A stretch of DNA of 64,000 nt from Chondrinema litorale (GTDB lineage: Bacteria; Bacteroidota; Bacteroidia; Cytophagales; Flammeovirgaceae), in contig NZ_CP111045.1 of the NCBI RefSeq assembly GCF_026250525.1, positions 310,001 through 374,000 of the forward strand. Reading direction: 5' to 3'. The notes under the pieces were generated by a model. It did not search any database. It had not been told where the DNA came from and saw only the letters and a program-made list of their open reading frames with translations. The translations under genes and the position numbers were made by a program. Shown one piece after another: positions 24,941 to 33,267 of this stretch. How positions within the stretch are numbered: the first letter of the stretch is position 1; the number at the start of each line of letters is the position of its first letter.

Positions 24941-26278
24941 TTAGGCGGCCTGAAGTAGAGGGGCTTGTTCTGATTTCCTTTTGCTGATCTTAACGGCATT
25001 GGCCATCATAACTGCGAAAAAAACGTGTATCATTTCTCGTTTTTCTCCTTTAACCTTGATCTTATTGAGGCCATAAGCTGTTTTATGCACGCCAAAACTT
25101 CCCTCCATCACCGTGGCTCTTTGGCTAGAGATGAGACTTCTGAGTTGGCTTTCAGCAGGGTTGTTTACTTTAGGACCTTTCTTTGGAAAGCAGGTAAATA
25201 TCTTCTTTTCTGTTAAATACTTCCTGTTTTTGTTGGTGGCGTAAATGCGATCTGCTCCTAGTTGATGAAGTGAGCCAAATATCGATCTATGTTTTAAACT
25301 ACTTAATTTCAGTCTGGTACTTTCATTAAAAGCGCGGAACTCCATGGTATCGATAAAGCAGATACCATCCACCTGAAGCAGGTGTGCCTTCATTCCGAAC
25401 TCAACCCTTTTAGCTTCTTTACCTCGCACTATCGGCCTAACATAAGCCTTGGGAAGTGATACAATCCTGTTTTTCAATTCTTTAGCTGGATGCTGCTGCA
25501 AGAATTGCTGTTGCTCGATTATCTTCTTTATAGTTTTTAGATATGTTCTCTCATGTAAGTGAAGCTGTATTTGTGGATTTTCGTTAAGTAGGCATTGCAG
25601 TTGCCCCAATCCTTTGGATAGTAGATATATCAATGACTTTTTACGCTTGCGACCAGCTTTATATGTCTTTTTACGACTACGATCATAAGACATCTGCATG
25701 CGCTTTTGATCTATATATTTGGAGCCAGGTCGTTTTACTCCTAATATTTTACAGTATCTGTAAAGCTGCTTTTCAAACACCCATTGGCAGCTCTCCCAGA
25801 GCAGCTTAACATCGGTAGGAAAACGAATATAACTCTCATAACAAGTAGCATCCATTAAGAGCACATGCGTATTATGCATGTCTGTTTTCCAGTGTTGGAG
25901 TAGTACCTCTTGAAGTTGTTGCCAATCAGTATGGTCCGCCATATACGTCCTGATTCGACTTAAAATGGCCTTATCCTTAATCTTTTGATGATCCTGTAGC
26001 AATTTATTGCAAAATAGCTGAAGGCTCCAATCGGTATTAAAGCGTGCTATGAGCTTTTCATCACTCAGGTTTAAATAGGCTTTTAGAAACATTAAGCCAA
26101 ACATGCCCTGAGGCGAAAACCAGCTAGGAGCACCAGGGCCTTTATTTTTCTTAGGCAGACATGCAGAAAGTTGTTCCCAAGGGATGCTATCATAAACATT
26201 ACCCAATTTACTACTCTTAAATAAATACCATTTTGGAGTTAAGTAATCTTGTGGTTGGAAAAGCTGTTGATCTCTCAT
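24941..26278 (-). CDS. IS5/IS1182-like DDE transposase (445 aa)
   Basis: A full-length 445-residue DDE transposase with an N-terminal DUF772-like region (WFSPQGMFGLMFLKAYLNLS, then TDWSLQLFC). The first catalytic region is HVLLMDATCYESYI. The second is LGADRIYATNKNRKYL. The Glu region is ATVMEGSFGVHKTAYGLNKI. A basic, coiled middle insert (YDRSRKKTYKAGRKRKK) lies between the motifs. No frameshift is seen. The gene has its own 5' region with a strong hairpin (26325-26366) between its start and the element end. Confidence 0.85.
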   Translation of the reverse strand: MRDQQLFQPQDYLTPKWYLFKSSKLGNVYDSIPWEQLSACLPKKNKGPGAPSWFSPQGMFGLMFLKAYLNLSDEKLIARFNTDWSLQLFCNKLLQDHQKIKDKAILSRIRTYMADHTDWQQLQEVLLQHWKTDMHNTHVLLMDATCYESYIRFPTDVKLLWESCQWVFEKQLYRYCKILGVKRPGSKYIDQKRMQMSYDRSRKKTYKAGRKRKKSLIYLLSKGLGQLQCLLNENPQIQLHLHERTYLKTIKKIIEQQQFLQQHPAKELKNRIVSLPKAYVRPIVRGKEAKRVEFGMKAHLLQVDGICFIDTMEFRAFNESTRLKLSSLKHRSIFGSLHQLGADRIYATNKNRKYLTEKKIFTCFPKKGPKVNNPAESQLRSLISSQRATVMEGSFGVHKTAYGLNKIKVKGEKREMIHVFFAVMMANAVKISKRKSEQAPLLQAA

Positions 26279-26324
26279 ATATTGTAGTGTTAATTGTGAT
26301 TAGACACTACAATTTAACAAATCA

Positions 26325-26366
26325 AAAACCCCGAAAAAAGCTTTTATTAGCTAATTGCGGGGTTTT
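26325..26366. terminator. Bidirectional terminator at the element border
   Basis: AAAACCCCG (26325-26333) and CGGGGTTTT (26358-26366) form a GC-capped stem with a 24-nt loop. A-runs before it and T-runs after it occur on both strands. It stands between the element end and the transposase start and would block transcription entering from outside. Confidence 0.75.
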
Positions 26367-26467
26367 ATTTTATACATTAATGCATTTAAAACCTTGATTT
26401 TCAATCCCTTTTATTTAAAAGGTAAGGCCTAGAAAATGTGGTTAAGTATGTGAAGTACAATTTTCTG

Positions 26468-26479
26468 CAAGTCGCCTGA
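26468..26479 (+). repeat. 12-nt mini-insertion with in-frame stop
   Basis: CAAGTCGCCTGA lies between KYNFL and KGRRFTGQ; it adds QVA and a TGA stop. Family members read NFLKGRRFTG without a gap. Confidence 0.6.
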
Positions 26480-27059
26480 AAGGGACGCCGATTTACTGGA
26501 CAAAAGACCTTACAACAAGACTGTATTGCTTGGTTAGCTCGTACTGGCAATACAAAAATACATAGCAGCACTCGAAAAAGGCCTTATCAACAGTGGCTCA
26601 TTGAGCAAAAATATCTTCTTCCTTATAGAAGTATTCCTAACAAACCCCTACAAGAACTTCCTACATACAAAGTCAGAAAAGATAATACAGTGACCTATAA
26701 AGGTAATTTTTATAGTTTGCCACTAAGTACTTATCAAGACAAGAATAGCAAGGTATTACTGGAAGATAAAGGGGATAACCTCCAGTTATTAAGTCTTGAT
26801 CAGTATCTATTGGCTTTTCATAAAATACCTATAGAAAAAGGAGTATTTGTTCAAAATACGGATCATCACAGGGAAAAATCTAAAAGCTTACAAGAAAAAC
26901 ATACTTTGCTATTAGAAGCATTAGGGAATACTGCAATAGCAGTCCAGTATCTGGGTGAATTAGAAAAAATCAAAGCACGTTATTATCGAGATAATATTAC
27001 GGTAATCTTGAAAACTATAGATCAAGTTGATCAACAAAGTATACAGGAAACCCTCCAAT

Positions 27060-27071
27060 GCGGCTGCAAGC
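27060..27071 (+). repeat. 12-nt mini-insertion GCGGCTGCAAGC
   Basis: Inserted in a Phe codon (T|TT); removal gives SIQETLQFCLAHQVYNG. Identical to the insert at 20607-20618 in the unrelated ISKra4 gene. Confidence 0.75.
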
Positions 27072-27424
27072 TTTGCCTAGCTCATCAAGTATATAATGGC
27101 TATCAGTTTGTAGAAATTCTTGACTACTATCAACAAGAAGATTTTCAACGAAAAGCTCGGCTGAAAGCCTGTAGAAACATCAGCTTACCAGAAATAGAAA
27201 CAAAAATATCAAATCAAAGTCTGGAACCTGCCAGAAGTACTATCGATTTTTATGAAATGCTTCTCAAATTATGAAACAAATAGAAAAAATCAGACAATAT
27301 GCTCAAGAGTCTTCGCCTCACTCACATCAAAAAGGCTCCTGAACAACTTATCCACCAAGCTCAAATTGACAAGCCTTCTTACCTAGAATTTATCTTATCA
27401 GTATTGGAAAAAGAGGTTACGCAC

Positions 27425-27438
27425 CCCGAGTAATACAC
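27425..27438 (+). repeat. 14-nt mini-insertion in dead istB
   Basis: CCCGAGTAATACAC lies between VTH and RQKTDLERRMKLAR; exact removal restores the frame. It brings a TAA stop. Not obviously palindromic. Confidence 0.65.
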
Positions 27439-27772
27439 CGCCAAAAAACTGATTTGGAAAGAAGAATGAAACTGGCTAGGTTACCCAAAAATCACAGTTT
27501 GGATGCTTATGACTTTAATGTCTCAAATGGCATTACTCCACCCCAGCTCAAACAACTACGTGAACTATTATGGTTAGAGCAAAATTACAACCTGATTCTG
27601 ATGGCCCTTCAGGTACCGGCAAAACCTACCTGGCTGCTGGGCTGATTCATCAAGCTGTATTAGCTGGTTATAAATCTTATTTTATCACCATGGAAGAATT
27701 AGTGGGTGTTTTGAAAATAAAAGAAATGACTTCTGCTGCCCTCAATAAATACAATCAACTCTGTAAAGTGGC

Positions 27773-27786
27773 CGGCACCCGGCCCA
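27773..27786 (+). repeat. 14-nt hairpin mini-insertion in dead istB
   Basis: CCGGCACCCGGCCC lies between GTGG and ACCTG; removal gives LCKVDLIAIDDIMLF. With its flanks it forms GGCCGG-CAC-CCGGCC. Confidence 0.7.
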
Positions 27787-27880
27787 CCTGATCGCCATTG
27801 ATGATATCATGCTCTTCCCAATTAAGAAGCATGAAGCCATAGCTTTTTTTAATCTGATCAATCATCTTCACGAGCAATCC

Positions 27881-27894
27881 CAGCCGGGTAGGCC
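27881..27894 (+). repeat. 14-nt mini-insertion in dead istB
   Basis: CAGCCGGGTAGGCC lies between HEQS and SVIITTNKS. It contains GGGTAGGCCTC across the right boundary, shared with the insert at 29543-29556 (GGGTGGGCCTC). Confidence 0.65.
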
Positions 27895-28102
27895 TCGGTA
27901 ATTATTACCACTAATAAATCACCCAAACAATGGGCGGAAACTTTGGAAGACGAAGTCCTGGCTACAGCACTTTTAGATAGGTTACTTTACCGTTGTGAGG
28001 TGGTTAAACTACAAGGCAAAAGTTACAGAATGGAAAACAGAAAAACTATCTTTAAAAACCAGAATTAAAAATTTTAATGATGCTTCGCAAACTAACCCCA
28101 AG

Positions 28103-28911
28103 CTAAGTTAGTGTACAGGCTACCAATAACCTATCAAAAATCTTGTTACCAAAATAAGTCCTGTTCAATTTATAGCAGAACTCGTCCAGATAATTTTGTA
28201 GATATTCAGGTCTTACATGATGATAGATACCCTGCAATACTTTTTTGGCATTACCTATTGCCGTATGTACCCAAGGCAACTTGATATGTGCTTCCTTTGA
28301 GGATATCTTCTCTGTCCGCATCTCCTTGAACTCTTCTTGCAAGGCACGATATGTTGGATAACCATCGGTAAGCATCTTGGCGTCCCTACATGTTCAGTCT
28401 GGGCAAAAACGATGGACATCGTCTGTTTCTGACTGCCACGCCCCCGTTTCCTCTCATCAGACTTTTCCTCCTCTTCTACAATGGTCTCGAAAAAGCCCTC
28501 GTCTATCTCCACCTCACCATGACTACCCAGAAGGTAACAGTTGTCCCTTGTACCCATGGCGCTCCTTATCTTGTGCATCATCTGCCATATCGGTTCATAG
28601 CGATTATGCCCCAGTTGGCGTTGAACATAATAAGCAGAACAGGCTTTTTTTGTACTGCCCATCAGGTACATGGTGATGAACCAATAACGGAAAGGCAGCT
28701 TGGAGGATTCCATGATCGTACCACTACGGAGGCTCGTACGGAACCTGCACGTATTGTCTATGCACTGGTACATCTGCTTACCTTTCAACCAATAGTGTGC
28801 TGTGCCACCGCATTTCTTGCACACAATGCCCTGTTTGTCACGTATTTCCTTGAACTTGTGCCTACAAGCATCTTCTGATCTATAATAATCAATAAATTTT
28901 ATCAAATCCAT
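28103..28911 (-). pseudogene. IS1595-family transposase with internal deletion
   Basis: A minus-strand transposase of the IS1595 type. It has an N-terminal zinc-binding region (CKKCGGTAHYW ... CIDNTC), TSLRSGTIMESSKLPFRYWF, RQLGHNRYEPIWQM, the DDE-type VEIDEGFFETIVEEEE and KRGRGSQKQTMSIVFAQTE. The C-terminal part AKMLTDGYPTYRALQEEF to YKLNRTYFGNKIFDRLL is in a different frame, and by family length about 30-40 residues between the two are missing. Inactive. Its exact element ends are unclear. A TTTTAATGAT sequence near 28072-28082 recurs inverted near 28983-28993 and may mark the borders. Confidence 0.75.
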
Positions 28912-29139
28912 TGTAAGCTTTTTATTTACAAAATAAGGACGCTGCTTCGTAAGCTATTTACGCTGTGGTATCTTTACGGAGTATCATTAAAATTTTTAAA
29001 CTCAACTGGTGATTTTTCTTTGCGAAAAATTGATGATGTTTTATTTGCTATTTACACACAGCGTTTCAGTTTAAAAGTATACCATTTAAGTAACTACAAA
29101 AAAGAAATAAAGTATTTAAAAAATGAATAGCTTTGAATT
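28912..29139. other. Intergenic stretch between two dead elements
   Basis: 228 nt with no reading frame of note. It contains ATCATTAAAATTTTT near 28984-28998, the inverse of a sequence at the other side of the IS1595-like gene, and probably the left end of the IS630-like element. Confidence 0.3.
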
Positions 29140-29542
29140 ATGAGACAACATCGATTTATCAAAGCAAGTGAAGAAGAAGTTGAATTATTAAAATCTCAAC
29201 TTAAAAAACCAATGAGCCGACAAGAATCTGTTCGCATAGAAGGGTTATTGCTGAGTATAAAAGGCTATACTATGGAGCAAATCGTAGATATATTAGAAGT
29301 AAATCGAGATACAATATCTCGTTGGTTTAACCGATGGGATCTAGGAAGAATGAACAACTTGGCTAATCTTCCTAAAAGTGGTCGAAGACGTATTTATACA
29401 GAAACAGAAGAAAAAAAATGATCCAAAAAGCCTGTTTGGGCATCCAAAGGATAAAAGTATTTCTTCAAGAAGTGATTACTAGTACAGGTAAAAGTTGCCA
29501 TGTAGAAACATTAAAGGGTATTTTCAAAAGACATAGATTGGG

Positions 29543-29556
29543 TGGGCCTCACAGGT
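29543..29556 (+). repeat. 14-nt mini-insertion in IS630 gene
   Basis: TGGGCCTCACAGGT lies between HRLG and WKRYRKSLKP; boundaries uncertain by a few bases. GGGTGGGCCTC is shared with the insert at 27881-27894. Confidence 0.6.
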
Positions 29557-29925
29557 ATGGAAGCGCTATCGAAAGAGCTTAAAACCAGATAGAGATGAAG
29601 TACTTTTTGAGTTTTTCAAGTTAGAATTAAGCTGTCTAGAACAACAGGTAAAAGAAGGAATAATAGATTTGATATTTATGGATGAATCGGGCTTTAACTT
29701 AAATCCAAATGTGCCCTATGGTTGGCAACCAATGGGACAGCAAATTTTGCTGCCTGCTAAACGCAGCTCAATTAATTGGACAGTTTTGGGAACACTTAAT
29801 ATCCACAGACAAAGCTTTTATGGTTATATAATGCCAGAAGCATGTACATCAAAAATAGTAGTTGAAGTTTTGTCTAATTTAAGCGAAAGAATCAATAAAA
29901 AAACGATAGTAATACTAGATAATGC

Positions 29926-29939
29926 CCGGCATGGAATGC
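29926..29939 (+). repeat. 14-nt snap-back mini-insertion in IS630 gene
   Basis: CGGCATGGAATGCC follows AATGCC; removal gives VILDNAPVHKAKI. Structure ATGCC, C, GGCAT (inverted), GGA, ATGCC (direct), the same formula as the insert at 19924-19937. Confidence 0.75.
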
Positions 29940-30209
29940 CCCGGTGCATAAGGCAAAGATTATAAAAGAAAAGTTAGTCGAATGGCGCCAAAAAGGACTT
30001 TACCTACAATTTATACCTGCCTATAGCCCTGAACTGAATAAAATAGAGATATTATGGTCGCCATGAAATGGAGACAGATGAAGTATTATTGGCTTGAACC
30101 GAATGATTATCAATCCCAAAACACACTATATCAAAGGATAATTGAAATTCTTCAAAATTACGGGTCTAAATACTCGATTTCTTTCTCTTAGATACTTATT
30201 TTTCTCCTC

Positions 30210-31376
30210 TCAAATTAACTCATCCACCAACTTTTTAAATCGCTCTAATCCATTAGATAGTCTTTCTCTAGGACAAGCAATGTTAAAACGAATAAATCCC
30301 TCTCCTGCAGTTCCATAAAGTGTACCTTGATTTATCCATAGGTTTTCTTTTTTCAATAAAATGTTTGCTATATCCTCAGATTTCTGATGAAATACGGAAC
30401 AATCAACCCAAACCAAATAAGTACCTTCTAGTGGTAATACTGGAAATTGAGGCAAATATTTGCTGAAGAAGTCTCTTAGATATTCATAATTCTCAAGTAG
30501 ATACTGCTTTAATTCTTCGAGCCATTCTTCTCCTTTATTATAAGCGGCAATGAGTCCTTCAACTGCAAAAGGATTAATTTCACAGACTTCATTGATATTA
30601 AGTGCTTTATCAATTTTTGCTTTCATATTTTTATCAGCAGCAAGTATGTTTGCCACCTGTAACCCCGCCAGATTAAAAGTTTTACTTGGTGCAGAACATG
30701 TAACAGAGTGATATAAAAACTCTTCGCTAATTGATGCAAAAGGTATGTGCTCGTGTCCAAGATATACTAAGTCGCAGTGTATTTCATCTGCTACAATAGT
30801 TACCCCATTGCGGATGCATATTTCTCCGATTCTCACTAATTCTTCTTTAGTCCAAACTCTGCCAACAGGGTTATGTGGGCTGCAAAGCAACATTAATTTC
30901 GCTTTCGGATTTTGGACTTTTGTTTCTAAATCGTCAAAGTCAATACTGTAGGTATTGTTTTGATACAAGAGGTTATTAGAAACCATCTCACAATCGTTAT
31001 TACGGATAGAAGAAAAGAAACAATTGTAGACTGGCTCTTGAACAATTACTTGATCTCCGGGATTAGTTAAAGCTTTAATTACCGCAGATAATGCTGGTAC
31101 AACGCCTGTTGTAAAGAGCAACCAATCTGCATTAAATTTAAAATTATGTCTTCTTTCAAACCAGTTTGTTACCGCATCAAAATAAGCATTAGGTACTTTT
31201 GTGTAACCAAAAACACCATGTTGCACTCTTTCTGCTAAGGCATCTATAATGGGTTGCGCTGTACGAAAATCCATATCAGCTACCCACATTGGTATTACAT
31301 CTTCACTTGTGGTAGAATCCCACTTGTAAGAATTGCTGTTACGTCGTTTTACTGGTTCATCAAAGTTGTATTTCAT
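30210..31376 (-). CDS. PatB/MalY-like pyridoxal-phosphate C-S lyase
   Basis: A 388-residue fold-type I PLP enzyme of the MalY/PatB cystathionine beta-lyase group. It starts MKYNFDEPVKRRNSNSYKWD with the typical IPMWVADMDF motif, followed by the PLP contacts CSPHNPVGRVW and ADEIHCDLVY and the Schiff-base lysine in SAPSKTFNLAGLQ. The C-terminus RFNIACPRERL holds the substrate-carboxylate Arg. It cleaves C-S bonds of cystathionine-like or thiol conjugates in the cytosol. Its ATG overlaps the stop of the DUF3737 gene (ATGA), a pairing also known from other bacteria. Confidence 0.88.
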   Translation of the reverse strand: MKYNFDEPVKRRNSNSYKWDSTTSEDVIPMWVADMDFRTAQPIIDALAERVQHGVFGYTKVPNAYFDAVTNWFERRHNFKFNADWLLFTTGVVPALSAVIKALTNPGDQVIVQEPVYNCFFSSIRNNDCEMVSNNLLYQNNTYSIDFDDLETKVQNPKAKLMLLCSPHNPVGRVWTKEELVRIGEICIRNGVTIVADEIHCDLVYLGHEHIPFASISEEFLYHSVTCSAPSKTFNLAGLQVANILAADKNMKAKIDKALNINEVCEINPFAVEGLIAAYNKGEEWLEELKQYLLENYEYLRDFFSKYLPQFPVLPLEGTYLVWVDCSVFHQKSEDIANILLKKENLWINQGTLYGTAGEGFIRFNIACPRERLSNGLERFKKLVDELI

Positions 31377-32236
31377 GATACTTTCTGTAGTTGTTCACAA
31401 ACTTCAATTTTGCATCCTCCCGGATTTCTATAGTTTTCATCCAAGATAATTTCACCAATACTTTTAGCTTTGATGTGTCCGTCTAAAGGATTTTTAATAC
31501 TAACAATGTGATTATTTACTTCAGCATTTACGGTACTGTATTCAAATGCTAGATCGCAATCGTCCATAAATTCGCAATTTTCAAGAACTAGGTTTTCACA
31601 ATAGCACAAAGGTTGCGTACCTCCTATTTTACAATTTACTAATCGAAGGTTTTTTGAATTCTAACCAAGATACTCTCCGTCAATTACTGAATTGTATACT
31701 GTCACATTTTCTGTTTTCCAGAAGGCATCTTTAGAATCTAAATAGGCATTTCGTATTTCTACATTTTTAGCATCTTGAAAAGAATAATCTCCTTTCATTT
31801 TAAAACCATCAATTTTAATATTTTTACTGTTCATAAAAATGTAAGGAGCATCCTGAGCCTCTACATTTTTTAACTCTAAATTTCTACAATTCCAAAAGGT
31901 TTCTCCAGCATTAGGAAACTTCACATTTTCTACATATAACCCATCAATTTCGCGGAACATTTTTGGTGCTTCTACTAAAGTATCATACATGCGTACATTC
32001 TTAGAATACCAAATAGCTGCTCTTGAGTAAACTGTAAATAGGCTATTTCTAATTTCAACATTGCTGTTATGCCAAAATGGATATTTTCCCATAAAGTAGC
32101 AGTCATCTGCTATTATGTTATTACTTTCTTTTAATGCTGATTCACCCGGATAAAACCTAACTTTTTCTAAAAGCAAATCTTTAGAAGCATATAGAGGACG
32201 TTCACCCTCATAAAATTTATTTTTTATAGTATTCAT
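31373..32236 (-). pseudogene. DUF3737 beta-helix protein with an internal TAG
   Basis: Both halves are in one frame: MNTIKNKFYEGERPLYASKD to DAFWKTENVTVYNSVIDGEYLG, then TAG (31661-31663), then NSKNLRLVNCKIGGTQPLCYCENLVLENCEF to the stop at 31373. Family members have Trp at this place (GEYLxW), so a TGG-to-TAG change is likely. The rest of the 287 codons are intact. The product is a right-handed beta-helix-like repeat protein of unknown function usually next to PatB. Whether it is dead, read through, or makes two peptides (an ATG lies at 31609) cannot be told. It is co-transcribed with the PatB gene. Confidence 0.85.
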
Positions 32237-32373
32237 GATATTTAAAGCGACAAATTAATAGCTGAATGACTATTTAGTCTAATCAGTAAGTAAATGATTT
32301 TGAGTAATTTATGTATACAGAGTAGAGATCGATCTTGACCCAGATTGATAAATGAAGAGTAATTTGTTACATA

Positions 32374-33243
32374 CTATTTGAGAGATTCTATGATCTCTTT
32401 ATTTCGTTTTATATAACCTAAATCTCCTCTTGAGCTCCTTTTTGCAAGTTCGATAGATCTATTAGCAGTTTCAATAGCTTCTTGTTTTTTGCCTTGTTTG
32501 GCTAAAATCTGAGCTTTTAAATACAAATACCAAAAGTGTGTATCGTGTCCTTCTAGTGCCAAGTATTTGTTTACCCATTCTAAAGCTTGATCGAGATCTT
32601 TGTTATAAGTGTAATAATATCTGGCTGCTTTAATGTAATTAATAGGCTCAACTACTGTGTAAGCTTCAATGTCTTTTAAAACAGCCTCATCAAACGATAC
32701 TTCAATTGGTATTTTAAATGAAACATTACTCCAATTAAATTCAATATTAGCACTCGTATTATCATCACTAATATCGCTAATTTGAAATGTTAATGATTGA
32801 ACTTCTTCCGCGGTTTTAGATGCTTTAACTGTAGTTTTTAACACTACATTTTCTTCTTTGTAGTTACCACTTAAATTGGCTCCATCAATAAATAGATCGC
32901 TATATAAAATAAATGTCCATTCGTTTTTTTCAGGAATGGTAAGTATTAAATATTTACCAGCATCTACAAGCATATTTGCTACTTTAGCATCTGTCGAAAG
33001 TGTTAGAATTGAACCATTACCAGCACCTGTCCTCCATAAAGCACCATATGGCAAAAGCGCATCCTCACCACTTCCAAATATTTTTCTACCTCTTACTTTG
33101 GGTCTAAAATAATCAATTGTAACATCTGTTAAACCTACTTTTGAATAAACAGAACCCTCTGGACTAGGAGAAGGAATAGTGATTTGCGCATGTGCCAATG
33201 TGCTTATAAAGATAGTAATTAGCGTTAATTGGAGTTTTTTCAT
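32374..33243 (-). CDS. Exported DUF2911 protein with TPR-like tail
   Basis: A 289-residue protein with a signal peptide ending AHAQ. The DUF2911 domain (about 30-185) shows VGLTDVTIDYFRPKVRGR, PYGALWRTGAGN and the later WTFILYSD. The C-terminal about 80 residues (ALEWVNKYLAL, AKQGKKQEAIETANRSIELA) form a tetratricopeptide-like helical tail, common in this family. Periplasmic and of unknown function. It is the first gene after a 25-nt gap from the nitroreductase gene, so it probably shares its transcript. Confidence 0.85.
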   Translation of the reverse strand: MKKLQLTLITIFISTLAHAQITIPSPSPEGSVYSKVGLTDVTIDYFRPKVRGRKIFGSGEDALLPYGALWRTGAGNGSILTLSTDAKVANMLVDAGKYLILTIPEKNEWTFILYSDLFIDGANLSGNYKEENVVLKTTVKASKTAEEVQSLTFQISDISDDNTSANIEFNWSNVSFKIPIEVSFDEAVLKDIEAYTVVEPINYIKAARYYYTYNKDLDQALEWVNKYLALEGHDTHFWYLYLKAQILAKQGKKQEAIETANRSIELAKRSSRGDLGYIKRNKEIIESLK

Positions 33244-33267
33244 TAATATATTTTTATCTAAGGATTA

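Larger units (their letters stand above)
24734..26429 (-). mobile_element. IS5/IS1182-superfamily insertion sequence inside the dead IS21
   Basis: A 1696-bp element flanked by the 6-bp duplication TAGAAA (24728-24733 and 26430-26435). The ends share GGCCT and CCTT blocks (GGGCCTCCTT at left; inverted AAGGTAAGGCC at right). It carries one intact transposase gene. It interrupts istA between KVE and NVVKYV. Confidence 0.85.
23877..27274 (+). pseudogene. istA: Decayed IS21 transposase istA (two parts)
   Basis: Part 1 (23877-24733) encodes MNKNQKVFMWYKIKELKQQG, RELQLDRGTVRKYLQMD, SKTVYNFVKSIRQQHDI, CDFGEYNMQT, VLSRSRYKYVYFS and SDPESKGKVE. Part 2 (26436-27274) continues NVVKYVKYNFL, ARTGNTKIHSS, TYKGNFYSLPL and ends YEMLLKL. 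The two parts join in frame (KVE-NVVKYV) when the inserted element and one TAGAAA copy are removed. The frame is disrupted by mini-insertions at 23936, 24156, 24211, 24337, 24411, 24481, 24581, 26468 and 27060. The rest of the codons are well preserved, which makes these inserts the main cause of inactivation. Confidence 0.8.
27271..28068 (+). pseudogene. istB: Decayed IS21 ATPase istB
   Basis: It starts ATG overlapping the istA stop (ATGA). Reconstructed order: MKQIEKIRQYAQ, THIKKAPEQLIHQAQIDKPS, LERRMKLARLPKNHSLDAYD, Walker A GPSGTGKTYLAAG, FITMEELVGVL, Walker B LIAIDDIMLF, VIITTNKSPKQWAE and LLDRLLYRCEVVKLQGKSYR, ending KTIFKNQN. Lesions are a 1-nt insertion near 27307, 14-nt inserts at 27425-27438, 27773-27786 and 27881-27894, and a 1-nt deletion just before Walker A (near 27602). 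Confidence 0.8.
23790..28095 (+). mobile_element. Dead IS21-like element, split by an IS5/IS1182-like element
   Basis: Decayed istA (23877-24733 and 26436-27274) and istB (27271-28068) are arranged as in IS21 and differ from the intact copy at 20771-23411. Ends are approximate: TTGCGAA-containing repeats near 23850 and 28085 (inverted) may be terminal binding sites, but no target duplication is found. The coding parts contain twelve 12-16 nt mini-insertions plus a few single-base indels. Confidence 0.7.
29140..30191 (+). pseudogene. IS630-family transposase, decayed
   Basis: The N-terminal part (29140-29421) has a Tc1/mariner-type helix-turn-helix (GYTMEQIVDILEVNRDTISRWFNRW). The DDE part is LIFMDESGFNLNPNVPYGW, then INWTVLGTLNI, TIVILDNA, and the AYSPELNKIEILW motif with the catalytic Glu near 30045. 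Lesions are 1-nt slips in A and T runs near 29415 and 29463, 14-nt mini-insertions at 29543-29556 and 29926-29939, and a small indel near 30060. The order of motifs is complete, so the element died by small lesions only. Confidence 0.8.
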
